From Echinococcus granulosus (Eukaryota > Platyhelminthes > Cestoda > Cyclophyllidea > Taeniidae): a DNA stretch of 64,000 nt. Position 1 is the first letter of the stretch; each line of letters begins with the position of its first letter. The translations under genes and the position numbers were made by a program. The notes beneath the pieces were generated by a model, which saw only the letters and a list, made by a program, of their open reading frames with translations, did not search any database and had not been told where the DNA came from. The stretch covers positions 855,758 to 919,757 of the forward strand of contig NW_020170399.1 of the NCBI RefSeq assembly GCF_000524195.1, given 5' to 3'. Below are positions 40,681 through 53,400 of the stretch, in pieces.

Positions 40681-43600
40681 AATGAACAACGCATTTGAAT
40701 CCCTTGCGTCGAACCATGCTTTTTGTGGCCTGAATTATTAATAATTACTGGTTGATTTTGAATGAGCCATTTTCCGTTTTATGGAGGTGCGAGGCTTTGC
40801 TATTTTTGCTCGCTTTACTTCTCATTAAGCTACACTGATTGTAAAGTGGGTTACAAAAGGATAGTGAAGGCATTTGAAATTTTCACTTTGCGGTTTGTTT
40901 TTATGCGTTTTCTAGTGTACTCATGGGGTGACACATCTAGCTCCTGATCAGCTGGAATATGAGGAACCTTCGATTAGGACAACATGTGAAATTCTTCTAC
41001 CAGTTGATGCAACTTACTAGAGAAACTTAACGCTTCCGTAATCGAGTCCTGCTTTTCTCAAGTACTTGAGGTGCTTGCACAGCTTCAGGAGTACAATTTT
41101 GCTTAGGCTAAACCAAACTGAGAATGTCTGCGGATTCGTTTGTTTAGGCCTTTTTGATATTACACCGCCATCGGTTGGTTCCACTAGATTTGCTTATTTG
41201 GCGGCCTTAGGCTTCCTAGGAGGGGATTATTTGGATTCGCTATCAACGCCAATGGTTGTAGGATAGTAATATAACATCGTGAATGTGTTTTAGCCAATCC
41301 CAACTGCGCGGTTGATGCGTTATGAACACGGTACCTGTCTTTTTTGTACCGTGCAAGCGCAACTGCATGGTCTACAAGTAGGTTTTTATGCTTAAGCAGC
41401 ACAATAAGCGTCGATTTTGTTATCCACTTAGTTTTTGTGTGGTCATCGCATTAAGGGCGGTAAAAAAATGGGCTTATTTGTTTATTGTAGGTGATAAGAT
41501 TTCAACGGCCATTAGTAGGGCTAGGTGCATTTCAAGACTGGTGCCTAAGCGATTTTGGTGGGACTTGATGTGCCAACCGATTGACTGGTGTTAGGACCGT
41601 CTCACTTTCTCAAATACACGAATAAGACAATCGTGATGCTTATGCCACCAGAAAAAGCTTTGTTCTAGAATAGTACTGGATCAGCGGTGGGGCACTTCTG
41701 ATAATAGTGTATCCTAGATTGTCGTCCAATTTCGAAGGTCAGCGTAGAATAGGAAATAACTTCGTCATTAATTGAGTGGCACTTTATTCATTGATAGAAG
41801 TGCCATTTTTCTTTAACTTTCAAGGCCCTTGGCAGTTGTGCCGTATCGGGAGTTAGTGTAGGCTTAACCTCCAAATTCCACATGAGTTTTAGATAGAATT
41901 AAAATTTCACCAGTCTTGCGGTGATACCTTTTCATCTCGATGTGTTTTGTCTGAGACGTGAGTCGTATTGCAATTCTACTGGATTAGCGAAAGACTGCCT
42001 CGCATTTCACCTGATGAATACTTACTGCACCAGCTTCAGGATCAGGAATTTGATTTTCCTTCTTTTTTTGGCAACAATGCATTTCGGTATTTGTAGTCCT
42101 ATGTTTTAGATAACTGGAGTTCCATTTATTGAACCCAAAATAAACCCGGAGTTTTGGTTCGTGCTTCGATTTGGTGGAATCAAGTAGCGCAACTGGTGGA
42201 TTCGTTGGACAGTCGCAAATTGGTCTACTTACGCCCATACAGTAGTATGGTCTAGTGAACAATTTATTACAAAAAGTGTTGGGGGGAATGGTAACAAATC
42301 GTTTACTTTTCCTTATTGTATAATTTTACTCGGACAGCCGGGCTCCAAATGCATCCAATGTTTGCGTACACAACGTCGAAAATGGTTGCCTTTGCCTTTT
42401 TTGCAAGTTGAGTCAGCAAATGATCGACGGGGGGTGTTAGTCTGACAGCAGGAGTGTCTTCGACCTAAAAGATTTCACTTACTTAAACAATTCAGTTTGT
42501 TCTCATAAAAAACAGTATAGTCTTAGACTGAAAACTGTAACACTTACGTTGCAAAAATGTAATTTTTATTGATTCAGTCAATTCATGAAGGTCATGGAAA
42601 TAGCAGGCTACTTTGAAGGACCGAGTGATAAGTTTCGATCAGTGAAGGGAAAACGATGCTGGAATCTGGAAAGTGAAAGACCAGAAAACCTCATTACATG
42701 TCAAATAAATAGGACTATGGCATATTTTTAAGAACTACGCTGTTAAATATTACGGAGAGAAAAGTGTGTCTGTTCTTGGCATCGCAGCAAGTTCCATAAC
42801 TATGTCTACTGCCCACCATTCCACCTAATAGTTTTATTCTATTTACGCAGTCAGCGATTATCACTGAGCATAGAAACAACTTGAGAAATTTGAGTAAAAA
42901 TACATTACCTTTGGATTGCGCTCAAAAAGGCCTTCGGAAGGTGTCAATTAAAACACCAGTCGAATCGCGTGCAAAGCCATTTCATAAAAAGTAAAGGTCT
43001 GATTATCCTAATTTAATTCTGTCGTGGAGGAAGTTTGTGGGTTCAAAGTGAGGAATTTGAAGTATTTTTTAAATAGGTTCTTTTTTAAGGAAAACTTTTT
43101 TGCAATTTTAAGGATTATGCGATTGCTTATAGCCCATTTCACCGGATTTGAAGGAGAGGGAGGATGTTTAAATTATAACTCGTTTGGTGTCACAGTGACT
43201 GAGTGATTAGATTAATTAAGCTTAACACACTTGCGTTCGGTTTTGTTTCACCACCTCCTTAAGTTCACTTCCCTACCGGATTAATTGTAGGCACTCAAAG
43301 TGCTTAAATTAGGTAGGGAGATACCGTATTCATTTAAGGCTGCACAATTAAAGATGCTATTATATCTAAATCACCTGCATTACTTCAACTGGCAGCCCAT
43401 AAACAGATCAAAGAATGATTTCAAAATAAAAGAAATTCAGGCCAATCTTTAATAAACATGTACCATTAATGATTAAAAAACAACGTAACGTATGAAGTAA
43501 GCCCAAATTTGCCACTTAATTTAACAACAATGTGCCTCTGTAGTATATACTAAAATCCTAATGAATTCGTGCCTAAACGAGAGAGTTGAACTTAGTAGTT

Positions 43601-45212
43601 AACTGTTTTTGGGAGCTTGAAGACAAAACAACAATGTATTGAGTGACAAAGGATCCTTTAAGGGGTAATATGGGAGTGGAAATTACTTAATTAAGACAAT
43701 GTAGTAGGAATGTTTCTTATTACAATGCAGGAGCACTATTGAGTAAGACCACTATTAGAATACTCTCAAACCAGTTAGTACTATTTTAAGCCAAAATTCC
43801 AAAATGGTACCATGTTTAGGCCTTTGCTAGCCCACGTTGTCAACGTAAGCAATCACCCACAGCAATCTGTAGTCTTTTATAACAAAATTACGTGTTGAGA
43901 AAAAACACCTTGAGATACTTGTTCTTCTCCCCATTAATTGAATGGGCATTTATTTTTCTGAGTTAAAAGGAATGAAGAAGGCATAATTCACCACTTTTAT
44001 CCTCCCACCGATACGCATACGAAATGTAAACCTAAGGCTGCTTTGGATTGGTGCGCATCATTGCGCGATGTCTGCCCCTCCCTTAAATTTCATTGGTTCA
44101 TTCCTGTATTGCCCTAACCAACTCTTTTTGAGTTGGCAGGGCGCGAGGCGACCGGTAGATACCTGGTCTTTCGTCTGATGTAACTCTTCAATTTCAATCA
44201 CCTGAGGTAAGTTATTTTTAGCTGTACCAATAACCTCAAAGTATGGCATATAGAAAAAACAATTCTGAAAGTTTTGCATTTTGAAGTAAATAAATTACTT
44301 TAAAACAGTGAAGTGATTCGAATGAGCAAACTCTTAAATACTAAATGACTTCGTTTACATGATTTTCGGTGGTGTATTTACTTATGCATCATGCTGACTT
44401 GATTACTGACAATGAGTGATTTGGCGTTGTATTTGAGGGAAAGTGAAGGCAGTTATTTGTGTTTAACTGATAATGATGAAAAAAAAAATTGGAGCTAGAA
44501 TGAAAAGAATAAGCATCCATGCCTTAATAACACTCAAATATAAAATTTTGCAGCCGTTATTCCCCATTGAAGAAGCAATACAATATGGCGAATGCAAATG
44601 GCTAGCACATTAAAGTGTTATTCAATGCTTATACAAATGTAGCATATTTATTCGGAGAGAATGCTTCCTGGAAGAGGTGATAATGGAAAAATTTTAACTA
44701 ATTTTAGTCAAATACACTCAGATATTAGTAAACTTCGTTAAATATACCGATCTTTCATTCCTCTACTAAATGACGCAAAGTAAAATCAAGGAAACGTACT
44801 TACTGTACTAATTTATTAATTCATATTCTAAATTCTTGTTAAGTATGCAAAGAAATTAATGGGGCTTTCGGGTAGTTGTTTGTCAACTCTTTTACAACTC
44901 ATACAAGTGCGAAAACGCATTAAGATTAGCATGTAGTATCAGTAAAATTTCGCATTATGGTCATGTGCACGTATCATAGTATGGCATGGATCACTTTCGT
45001 TTGAAACTGGTTTAAGCCACAGGACCCCATCACGTCGTAGTGCCCATTACTTATTGCGGAATAAATGTCAAATAATTTTGATATTAAATGAAGTGGAACA
45101 CACGTGGTCCAGATTATTCGATAGTAAACCTTTAAGTAATCATTCTTCATCACTAAAATTCATCTGTATAATTTAAAATATAAAGGTGTAGATTCAAAAG
45201 GGTTCAATCAAA
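40681..45212. other. Intergenic 5' of the cholinergic locus
   Basis: About 4.5 kb with no recognised coding sequence. Any shared non-coding leader exon and promoter of the VAChT/ChAT unit should lie here; I cannot locate them from sequence alone. No LTR copy was noticed. Confidence 0.5.
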
Positions 45213-46946
45213 ATGAAATTTTGCGTCGGTTTGATGAATTACGTACGGAGCTGCATGCTACAACCAGACTCACAACGGAGGATAGTGCTTGTAATAGTGA
45301 GTATTGCGCTGCTTCTGGACAACATGCTCTACATGGTGATAGTTCCCATCATCCCCGACTACCTTCGAACTATCGACGTCCTTCAACGCCGCGAAGACCT
45401 CATCGCCAACTTTTCACAAACCGCCCAACTGCACAACTACACGGGAAAGGAGAAAATAAAGTTCAACTGGCTTGTGCCGGAGGCCGAGGATGCAAAGATA
45501 GGCACATTATTTGCTTTCAAGGCCATTGTTCAGCTTTTAATCAACCCTTTATCTGGTCATATCATCGACCGGATTGGTTACGATATTCCCATGGTGATAG
45601 GTTTGAGTGTGATCTTCGTCTCCACGTCAGTTTTTGCATTCGGTCACTCCTACGGAGTGATGTTCACAGCTCGAGGACTTCAAGGGGTGGGGTCCGCTTT
45701 TGCGGACACCTCCGGTTTGGCCATGATTGCCGACAGATACACGGAAGAGAGTGAACGCACAATGGCTCTTGGTATCTCATTGGCGTTTATATCCTTTGGC
45801 TCATTATTTGCCCCTCCATTCGGTGGTGTGCTTTACCAGTATTGTGGGAAAGAATTCCCTTTCATAGCACTTGCTTTTTTAGCTTTATTTGACGGATTTT
45901 TGGTAATGTTTATAATGCAGCCGGTGCGATTGGTTCGAATGGAACTAAAAGCCGAGGGGGCCCTTCCTAAACCAGCTCCTATTCATCGTCTCTTACGAGA
46001 TCCCTTCATTCTTATATGTGCTGGCGCGCTCGTATCCGCCAACGTTTCTCTGGCCTTTCTCGAGCCGACCATTGCAACGTGGATGCAAGACACTATGCAG
46101 GCCACCAATTCACAGGCTGGTCTCATCTGGCTCCCTGCTTTTCTGCCACATGTCTTGGGTGTTTATACAACTGTTAAGCTTGCTGAAAAATATCCACAGT
46201 ACCAGTGGTTAATAGCTGCTATAGGGCTGTTGCTTGAGGGCATAAGTTGCATCTTCATTCCATCCTGTAAGAATTTTGTGAGTCTCATGATACCCATTTC
46301 CATCCTTTGTTACGGAGTCGCCCTGGTAGACACTGCTATACTTCCGTGTTTGGGGTACCTGGTGGACACACGTTTTGTCTCCATCTACGGATCTGTTTAC
46401 GCTATCGCAGATATATCTTACTCTGTCGCCTACGCCATCGGTCCCATAGTGGCGGGAAATCTGCTTCGTGTTATGAATTTCACTGGACTCAATATATGCA
46501 TTTGTGTGGTTACCTGTGCCTACACACCCTTGCTTTACATTTTACGAAAATGTCGTGTCCCAGATGAAGAAAGAGATAAGAAGATGGGCATGTTGGAGGA
46601 GGAAGAGAATGATGACCAGGCGGAAGCTCTGGACGCTATCCCAGATTTGAAATCGAAGGATTCGAAGGGTAAAAGAATTCGCTTCAAACGGCAGGAGACT
46701 GCACGTTTCGAGCCTGCCGGATGCCGTCGTGCCACATCTATGTCAAGTGAACTGGCGATGCGTGCAAAGGCACTTTCCACCGAGTGTCCAGGCTATGAGC
46801 AACAGGGCGAAAGTATGAATGAGATGGAGGCACGACCGGTCTACGCAGCCGATGGCTCTAGAGGTGTTGTCCCCACGACTCCGAATACGACAAGGCTGGA
46901 TAGGAACCAGAACTCTTACACCAAAGATGAAGGCTATGAATATTAA
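45213..46946 (+). CDS. SLC18A3: Vesicular acetylcholine transporter (VAChT)
   Basis: A proton/acetylcholine antiporter of the major facilitator superfamily that fills synaptic vesicles. One uninterrupted ORF of 577 aa (fly about 578, human 532). TM1 carries LLLDNMLYMVIVPIIPDYL with the family aspartate at residue 36. Loop 1 is lumenal and holds two N-glycosylation sequons (NFS, NYT). Also present are NPLSGHIIDRIGYD, GLQGVGSAFADTSGLAMIAD, LAFISFGSLFAPPFGG, LAFLEPTIATWM, GVALVDTAILP and YGSVYAIADISYSVAYAIGP, all diagnostic of VAChT rather than VMAT. The cytoplasmic tail of about 125 residues is acidic, with a possible dileucine-like sorting signal (RDKKMGML), and ends in a tyrosine-rich EGYEY. 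It lies 510 bp upstream of the first ChAT coding exon on the same strand. A possible splice acceptor at 45190-45191 precedes the start, but its pyrimidine tract is poor. Confidence 0.97.
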   Translation: MKFCVGLMNYVRSCMLQPDSQRRIVLVIVSIALLLDNMLYMVIVPIIPDYLRTIDVLQRREDLIANFSQTAQLHNYTGKEKIKFNWLVPEAEDAKIGTLFAFKAIVQLLINPLSGHIIDRIGYDIPMVIGLSVIFVSTSVFAFGHSYGVMFTARGLQGVGSAFADTSGLAMIADRYTEESERTMALGISLAFISFGSLFAPPFGGVLYQYCGKEFPFIALAFLALFDGFLVMFIMQPVRLVRMELKAEGALPKPAPIHRLLRDPFILICAGALVSANVSLAFLEPTIATWMQDTMQATNSQAGLIWLPAFLPHVLGVYTTVKLAEKYPQYQWLIAAIGLLLEGISCIFIPSCKNFVSLMIPISILCYGVALVDTAILPCLGYLVDTRFVSIYGSVYAIADISYSVAYAIGPIVAGNLLRVMNFTGLNICICVVTCAYTPLLYILRKCRVPDEERDKKMGMLEEEENDDQAEALDAIPDLKSKDSKGKRIRFKRQETARFEPAGCRRATSMSSELAMRAKALSTECPGYEQQGESMNEMEARPVYAADGSRGVVPTTPNTTRLDRNQNSYTKDEGYEY

Positions 46947-47332
46947 AAACGACAAAGACGTTGCATAAGCTGTATGGTTGCTTCCCTCCCTTAGTTCAAA
47001 AACGAAATATTGTCCTGTGATTGCATACAAATGCATACTGAAAGATTTTACCTTTTCGCATGCTGACTCTGTTGTACTGACGAATGGTCTACATGTCTGT
47101 AAAAGTTAAACATGGTCATCTTAAATGTTCAAGGCACGGGGTCTAAAGGCATCTATACTGTGAGAAAGTGATGAAATGTGTAAAAAACACGAAATGACTA
47201 TATATAATGCCGTATATTCACGTAATCAACATGTGTTGTTTATCAGGTTAGGTTACAGTATGTAATATGATGACAGGTGTCAGAATTTGTCGACGATTTT
47301 GAAAACCCACTGTTGATTTGGGTGTATTTAAA

Positions 47333-47338
47333 AATAAA
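47333..47338 (+). other. Candidate polyadenylation signal of VAChT
   Basis: AATAAA lies 387 nt after the VAChT stop and before the first ChAT coding exon, so it could end the VAChT transcript. Usage is inferred. Confidence 0.5.
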
Positions 47339-47456
47339 GGAAAGACTGGCATAAAATCGCATCATTTGAATTTAACACAATTTAAATCATATAACATTAA
47401 AGTGTGAGTTTCTATTTGGACTTATTCAGGATAAAACAGAAAAGGCAAGGTAGGAG

Positions 47457-50400
47457 ATGTCGAGAAATGTGCGGGAGTTCGTCCGACGAATTTCTCTAAA
47501 GGACCTAGACCAGTATCCGGAGTGGGATTTATCAGTGAGTTCTTATTTAAAATTTAAGTAACAGTTCGGGTTTTTCTTAGGTCATTTTTTCAAAATTACC
47601 TCTTGACGAAAATGGAATTTTTATAGCTGAGGCACCAACTCTTGTGGCCTAGCACCTGTGTAAAGGGGTCACCCAGATCCTATTGGGCTCCCAACCGAAT
47701 AATCTTCAGATTAGACTTCAATGCAGATGCCTTTGTTACCGGCACATTACCCCAACACAGGGATGCGATCAGTGTGTGTGTGCCTGGCGTCTAGATACCG
47801 GAGGCTGCCTGAGTGTGCCTGTATATGGGAACTGATTGGCCTTGACCGTCGAGGGGTTCTAAGAAACCTTTAGGCGCATCGAACCTTCGTAGGAGCCATT
47901 GAGGAGGGTCTTAGGGAGAGCAGGACTCTCTAGAATATTTGGGGTTAAATGTCAAGTGGAACTTCTTGAAAGTCTATTAAGAATGTTTTTTTGGTCCTTA
48001 GTATAAGATATAACATAACCATGACTTTGAACTATGCATTGAAGTCTGCCTTATCGCAGCAGGAATTTATGCTTAAAATCAACACCAAGACGACCCTATG
48101 CATATATTCTGCAGGTACATAGACATTTTGTAACTCTTTCGAATATTTCATTCATTTGCCATTAATTTATTACCAAAAGGGATCCTCATTAATGTGATTG
48201 ACTGCAGCACACGCTAGCATTTTAATTATAGGTATAATGTTAAAAAGGACTATGATTTTGGGCGCTGTTACCTAGGGTGTGTTTTATTTCATGAAAAATA
48301 TTTGTGCACCTTGCATACGAAGGTGCTTGGAGAACCCAATTTTCACGATCATCACGGTTGGGTGTACTGGTCTTAATATTCCAGTCATCATAGTAGAAGA
48401 AAAATAAATTCACCACTTACGGTGCTTGTCATCTTCTATTTAGGTGAAAACCGTAATGTTATTTAAACGCAGGCCTACAACCATTTCCAAATTATTTTTT
48501 TCCGCACACTTGCTTGCAGAAACCACTGCCAAAATTGCCCGTGCCGGAGTTGCGAACCACGCTAACTCGGTACCTCGGTGTGGTCGCTCCAATTGTTGAC
48601 GAGGAGACCTTCAAAAGAACGCGACGTCTCGTGCATGAATTCATTCGTTCCGGTGGTGAAGGCGACAAGCTTCAAGCTGAGCTTAAAGCCTATGCAAAAA
48701 CTCAAGTCAATTGGGTGCGTTGAATTCGTTTTACCTGTTGATAGCTGCATAAATCCATGAGGGAGACAAAAACATAAGGAAGGGATGGTAAAAATAAAAC
48801 AGAAAAACTTGTTTTTGTTATTATTAATCTTCAATTTTCAAAAAATCTGGTCAGGATCCGCAGAAGTCGAATGTTATATTACTCAATATTACTTAATTAC
48901 CAATTTCTACAAGTTAATAAATTTAAATTAAAGTGTCTTGGGAGTAAAGTATACCCAATATCAGGAATGCTCCCCGTTTAAAAATTGAACCTTATAGAAT
49001 GACTATTAGTCCAAAATAAATTAGCCATTGTGGACAATTGATAGCAAACTATTATTACTACGGCTGAAACTTGGGCCTGTGTGAAGCTACCATTTAAAGG
49101 AAACCATTGCACATCAAAGCCAAGATGTTAATACTTTGCGAACTTCCACTGCATTGATCTGAGTCTTTCCTGAAGACGAAAGAAAATATAATGCTAAAAC
49201 AGAAAGTGTATTGTCTATGTACGGAAGGGCTAGGGGGTTACTGGCATGACCCGGAGGCCATGTTAAATGCCAGAGGTACAACGGCGGAGCCTTTAAGTGC
49301 CTCATTACCAAAATGGCTATTTAGGAAAACAATCAAGGTATTATCCAGCATCCCTCTTCCTATGGGTGTAAACCCGTCGGTTCCGTAAGAAAAACACCCA
49401 CGAACCAGCCATGTCATTCATCTAATTCCTATGCAACTGAGGTGATACGTGCCCCCATTGTTACTGATCTCCCTTGGTAATTCTACTCCATTAGGTGTTG
49501 CATTTGTGGGGGAAAGATAAATATGAAGCCCACCTTGTATCTCCATGGCTTGTTGTAAGAATACTGGCCTAAAAGTGGAACTATTTAATAAAGGAGGGGG
49601 TTTGAAACAGTTTCAGCGCCACCCACCCATATCTATATGAGTTCTATCCAGCTAATAGAGAGGGGAAGGAGGTGCCATGTGTTCACTAATTGACATCTTC
49701 ATACAGGTACCGCAGACAACTTCGTAACGAATTTTTCAAATGGTTTATGTCAAGCATCATGCGAAACACGTGACTGGGGTAGCTGCCGAGGCTAGACATC
49801 ACTTTCAACCCCTCTGTTGAGGGTTGTCACAGTTTCTTTCATCGGCAATGCATGCCCTTTCTCCGTTGTGGCATTCAGTAATCGAAAACAGGGTAGCTGT
49901 CCTTTGTGATCCGGTTCGCTTCCCTGAGTAATTTCTGAAGAAAAAAGAATTCACATCGACTAAGTAGAATAAGTATTGCCGAGGTATAACAGGATTGGGA
50001 GACAAGTAGCACGGCCTGAGAGCCATGTTGCTAAGTAGAAGTACACAGACGAAGCCTCAAGTGCCCGTAAAACTAAAAACGAAGAGTTAAACAGATAATC
50101 AAAGCCTTACACTTTTACCCAAAGCCAAAAGAATATCAAAAGACGAGCAGAATATGCCACTAAAAGTGATTCTGTACTTTAGTTGAGACCATAAAACCTT
50201 TTAATAACTTTTGACGTGTACTTATTTAAAGGCCTTTTCTTGGTGGCTTGAGGACATGTACCTCAAAAATCCCCTTCCGCTGCCACTCAACTCCAACCCG
50301 GCGATGGTGTTTCCTCGGCATCAGTTTATCAGCGCACGCCAGCAGTTGCGGTAGGCATACAGACGTGCTAATTCAATCTTAAAGTCCACCGTAATTCCTC

Positions 50401-53400
50401 TTCGGCCTTTCCTTTACTAAATAATCATCAGAAAAGATTTTTCATTACTGTCGGATAAGTTTGATTAGGGTCTGTATTGCCAGTATTCTGCTAACTGGTA
50501 CCTTGTCGGCTAAAGGTTAGTCGATCAGACTTATGCTTCCACCAACGACAGAAAACGCGCTTTTTTTTCAGCTGGTAAACGTCTTGTTTAAAAAAAATGA
50601 CATTTTGCTGATAAATGTGGCCCAAGGCTCTGCTTACTGCTCCATTTGGTTGTGGTGTTACAGAGCAGTTGACTGTACAAATCCTCGTGGTTTTGACAAA
50701 GTTTACATCAAACTTCAGTTATGTAAGTGAAGACTTCTTCCAACTTCCTTGGCATGATATTCATTGGGACACCGTAGGAATTCATCTTCCTTACCGTAAA
50801 CTGGGCCATAGGCGTTGATACTTTGGCGTTCACACTTTGATACAGTCCGTCATATTTACAGGCAGCAGCTCCCATGACGACAGATAGAAGACATGCGGAG
50901 TGAAACTGGGCTTTCGTGTTCCTACTTCACATTAAAACTTTCTCAAATTAATTTTTTCAGCAAAGCCTTCTCCGCTTAACTTGAATGGAGTTCATTTCAA
51001 CTTAATTAGTTCACGGAAACGACGTCACCGAACCATTTGCCATTGAAGCAAATTGCTCCATAAATGTGATTTTGGGAATAAAAACTACCAGCACTTGCCC
51101 TTTCCTTTTTTAGAGTTGGGTTATGTGAAATTAAACGAAACTTACACTGACAGAGATCCTTTTACACTTCCTATTTCATTTCCATGTAGGTTTGCTGCGC
51201 AACTTATATCAGGAATACTGGACTACAAGACTATACTGGATGCGTAAGTAAAGTTACAGGAACATGACGTTTATTTTACGGCTCAGTAATCCAACGAATT
51301 GTTTGCAAACAATTTTCCTCCTGATTTAAATGGAATTAGTCTCGGAATGGTAAATTCAGAACTCAAAAATCCCGATTACTTTGAATAGCTACTGTAGAAT
51401 CCCAATGTGGCAATCTAATTGGGTATCCGGTACGCCCCTCTATACCAATCTCAAGACTTCACTTTTACCAATCTGTAGGGTAGATTTTGCTGTTCTATTT
51501 TAGCTAGAAAGCTAATTTTTCGAGTCATGCAATGGCCCCATAAACTTTGCCGCAGTGAGTCTTTCCCCCTCCTCACCCCCTGATCGAGACGAGCAGGGCT
51601 GGGGAGAAACTTGTTCAAACCTGGTCTTGCACGCAATCCTCAAGTCAAGGCAAGAAATGATGCGCCGTTAGCTTGTGCAATCGCCATTCCCTCCTGTGCC
51701 TACGCCTTCCTTACGCCATACTGAGGTCTTCCCATGCCAAAAGAGTGGCGGCTAACATTGCCAGCCAGTGGTTATTAAAAGTGGAGTGGAGGGACCAAAT
51801 CCCCTGAATCGACCACTATGTCCTATGTCACCACATTTTAGGGATATGCTAAACAAAAATTTCCAAATGATTTGGCATGGCAACAAGGCTCACTTTCGAG
51901 TTTGCAATACACTTTAATCGAGACATTTAAATGATTGAATTTGGTAGTTTTGTAGTGAATATGTGTTGATCAACACACTATTTTCCAACTGTCAGCATTT
52001 GCAAATTCAAATAAAATAATTCAAATTTGTTATGCACAAAACATATGAAAATGTGTCTGCCAATAAAAAAACCTTAGGCTGATAAAGTGGTGAGACTGGT
52101 TCTGAATCTCTTATACTACTTAAATAAAGTCGAACTTTGTAGTAGATGGAAGTGAAAGTACTTCAAGATAGGCAATCGAGCCCACACGTTAGTCTGCATA
52201 AGGCTTACCAAGTGATAGTTCAAAAATAATACCAGAATCAACATGTGACACCGTGAAAAGGAAATTTTGAGATTATTAATGGACAATACGTCCTTTCCTT
52301 ATCAACTAGACGCTCATTGCCCATCGACCGTGTCTCGCACAACAGGAAGGGTCAGCCACTGTGCATGGAGCAGTATTATCGTCTCTTCACCTCGTATCGA
52401 TACCCGGGCGCGGAGAAGGACAAACTGGTGACTCGCGATCTCTCGGAGGTGGCCGAAGACGCGCATGCTGTTGTCGCTTGTCATGATCAGGTTGGTTCTG
52501 ATAGGGCTAACCACATTGTCTCGATGTGTCACCTTGTTTGTGAATCAAGAGATCCACCGCAAGGTAAAATACTTTCTAGCTTGCCACAAACACAGCTTTT
52601 CGAATGCAATTATTTTGGATTATTCAGTCTCGTTTTACTTCAAACTCACCGAATAAGGGCTAGGGAAATTTGTCTAAATGGTAATTAATTGTTTTGGGCA
52701 TTAGCTCTCACCGTTTGCTACCTTTAATTCTGATGGATCTACAGAATTCAGCCTAATTCTTTACTCGATAATTTTCCAAAACCATTCTCAAAATGTTATA
52801 CCACCTTACTTTACCATCGTGGTTTTTTTACTGTGCTTCCTTTCACAATCTTACGCAGTGAGGACCTTCCTTTTGAATTGGTACCGTCTTGCAAAATAAT
52901 GTCACTTAAGCGTTATTTTCGTTCATAATATTCCGTCCATTTCGTAGTTCAATGCACCTTATCTAAGTATCTAGGAGTTCGGGAAGTTATTTAATTTTAT
53001 GATGTCGTACAGCTGTTTCCGAAGTCTAGTGTTACTCCACTTTTTTGCAGTTCTTCAAGCTGGATTTACTTTCCCAAGACTGTCGACTAGGCGAGGAGGA
53101 GATATACAACCAACTGAGACGGGTCGTGCGAGAGTCCTCTGCAAACAAGGAGAAGGTGCCGCGTATCGGAGCCCTCACAGCTCTGCCCAGACCGAGATGG
53201 GCGGAAGTGTACAAGCATCTGGACCAGGGCAAGTTTGGTGACACTTCAAGTGGTATTTAACCCTCTGAAGTGGTGCAGAGCAGTGAAGAAGTTATTGTGT
53301 ATCAAAAGTTTCAGCTACTTCTTTTGTCATAGAGGCGGAGTTAACAGGCATGGTTCATATTTTGCAAGCTAAAAATCAAGAGAAAGCTGTGGTTTTAATG

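Noticed and set aside
45221..45754. 177-codon open frame inside VAChT in another frame
   Set aside because: Overlaps conserved transmembrane segments of VAChT in a different frame; low-complexity composition and no recognisable domain.
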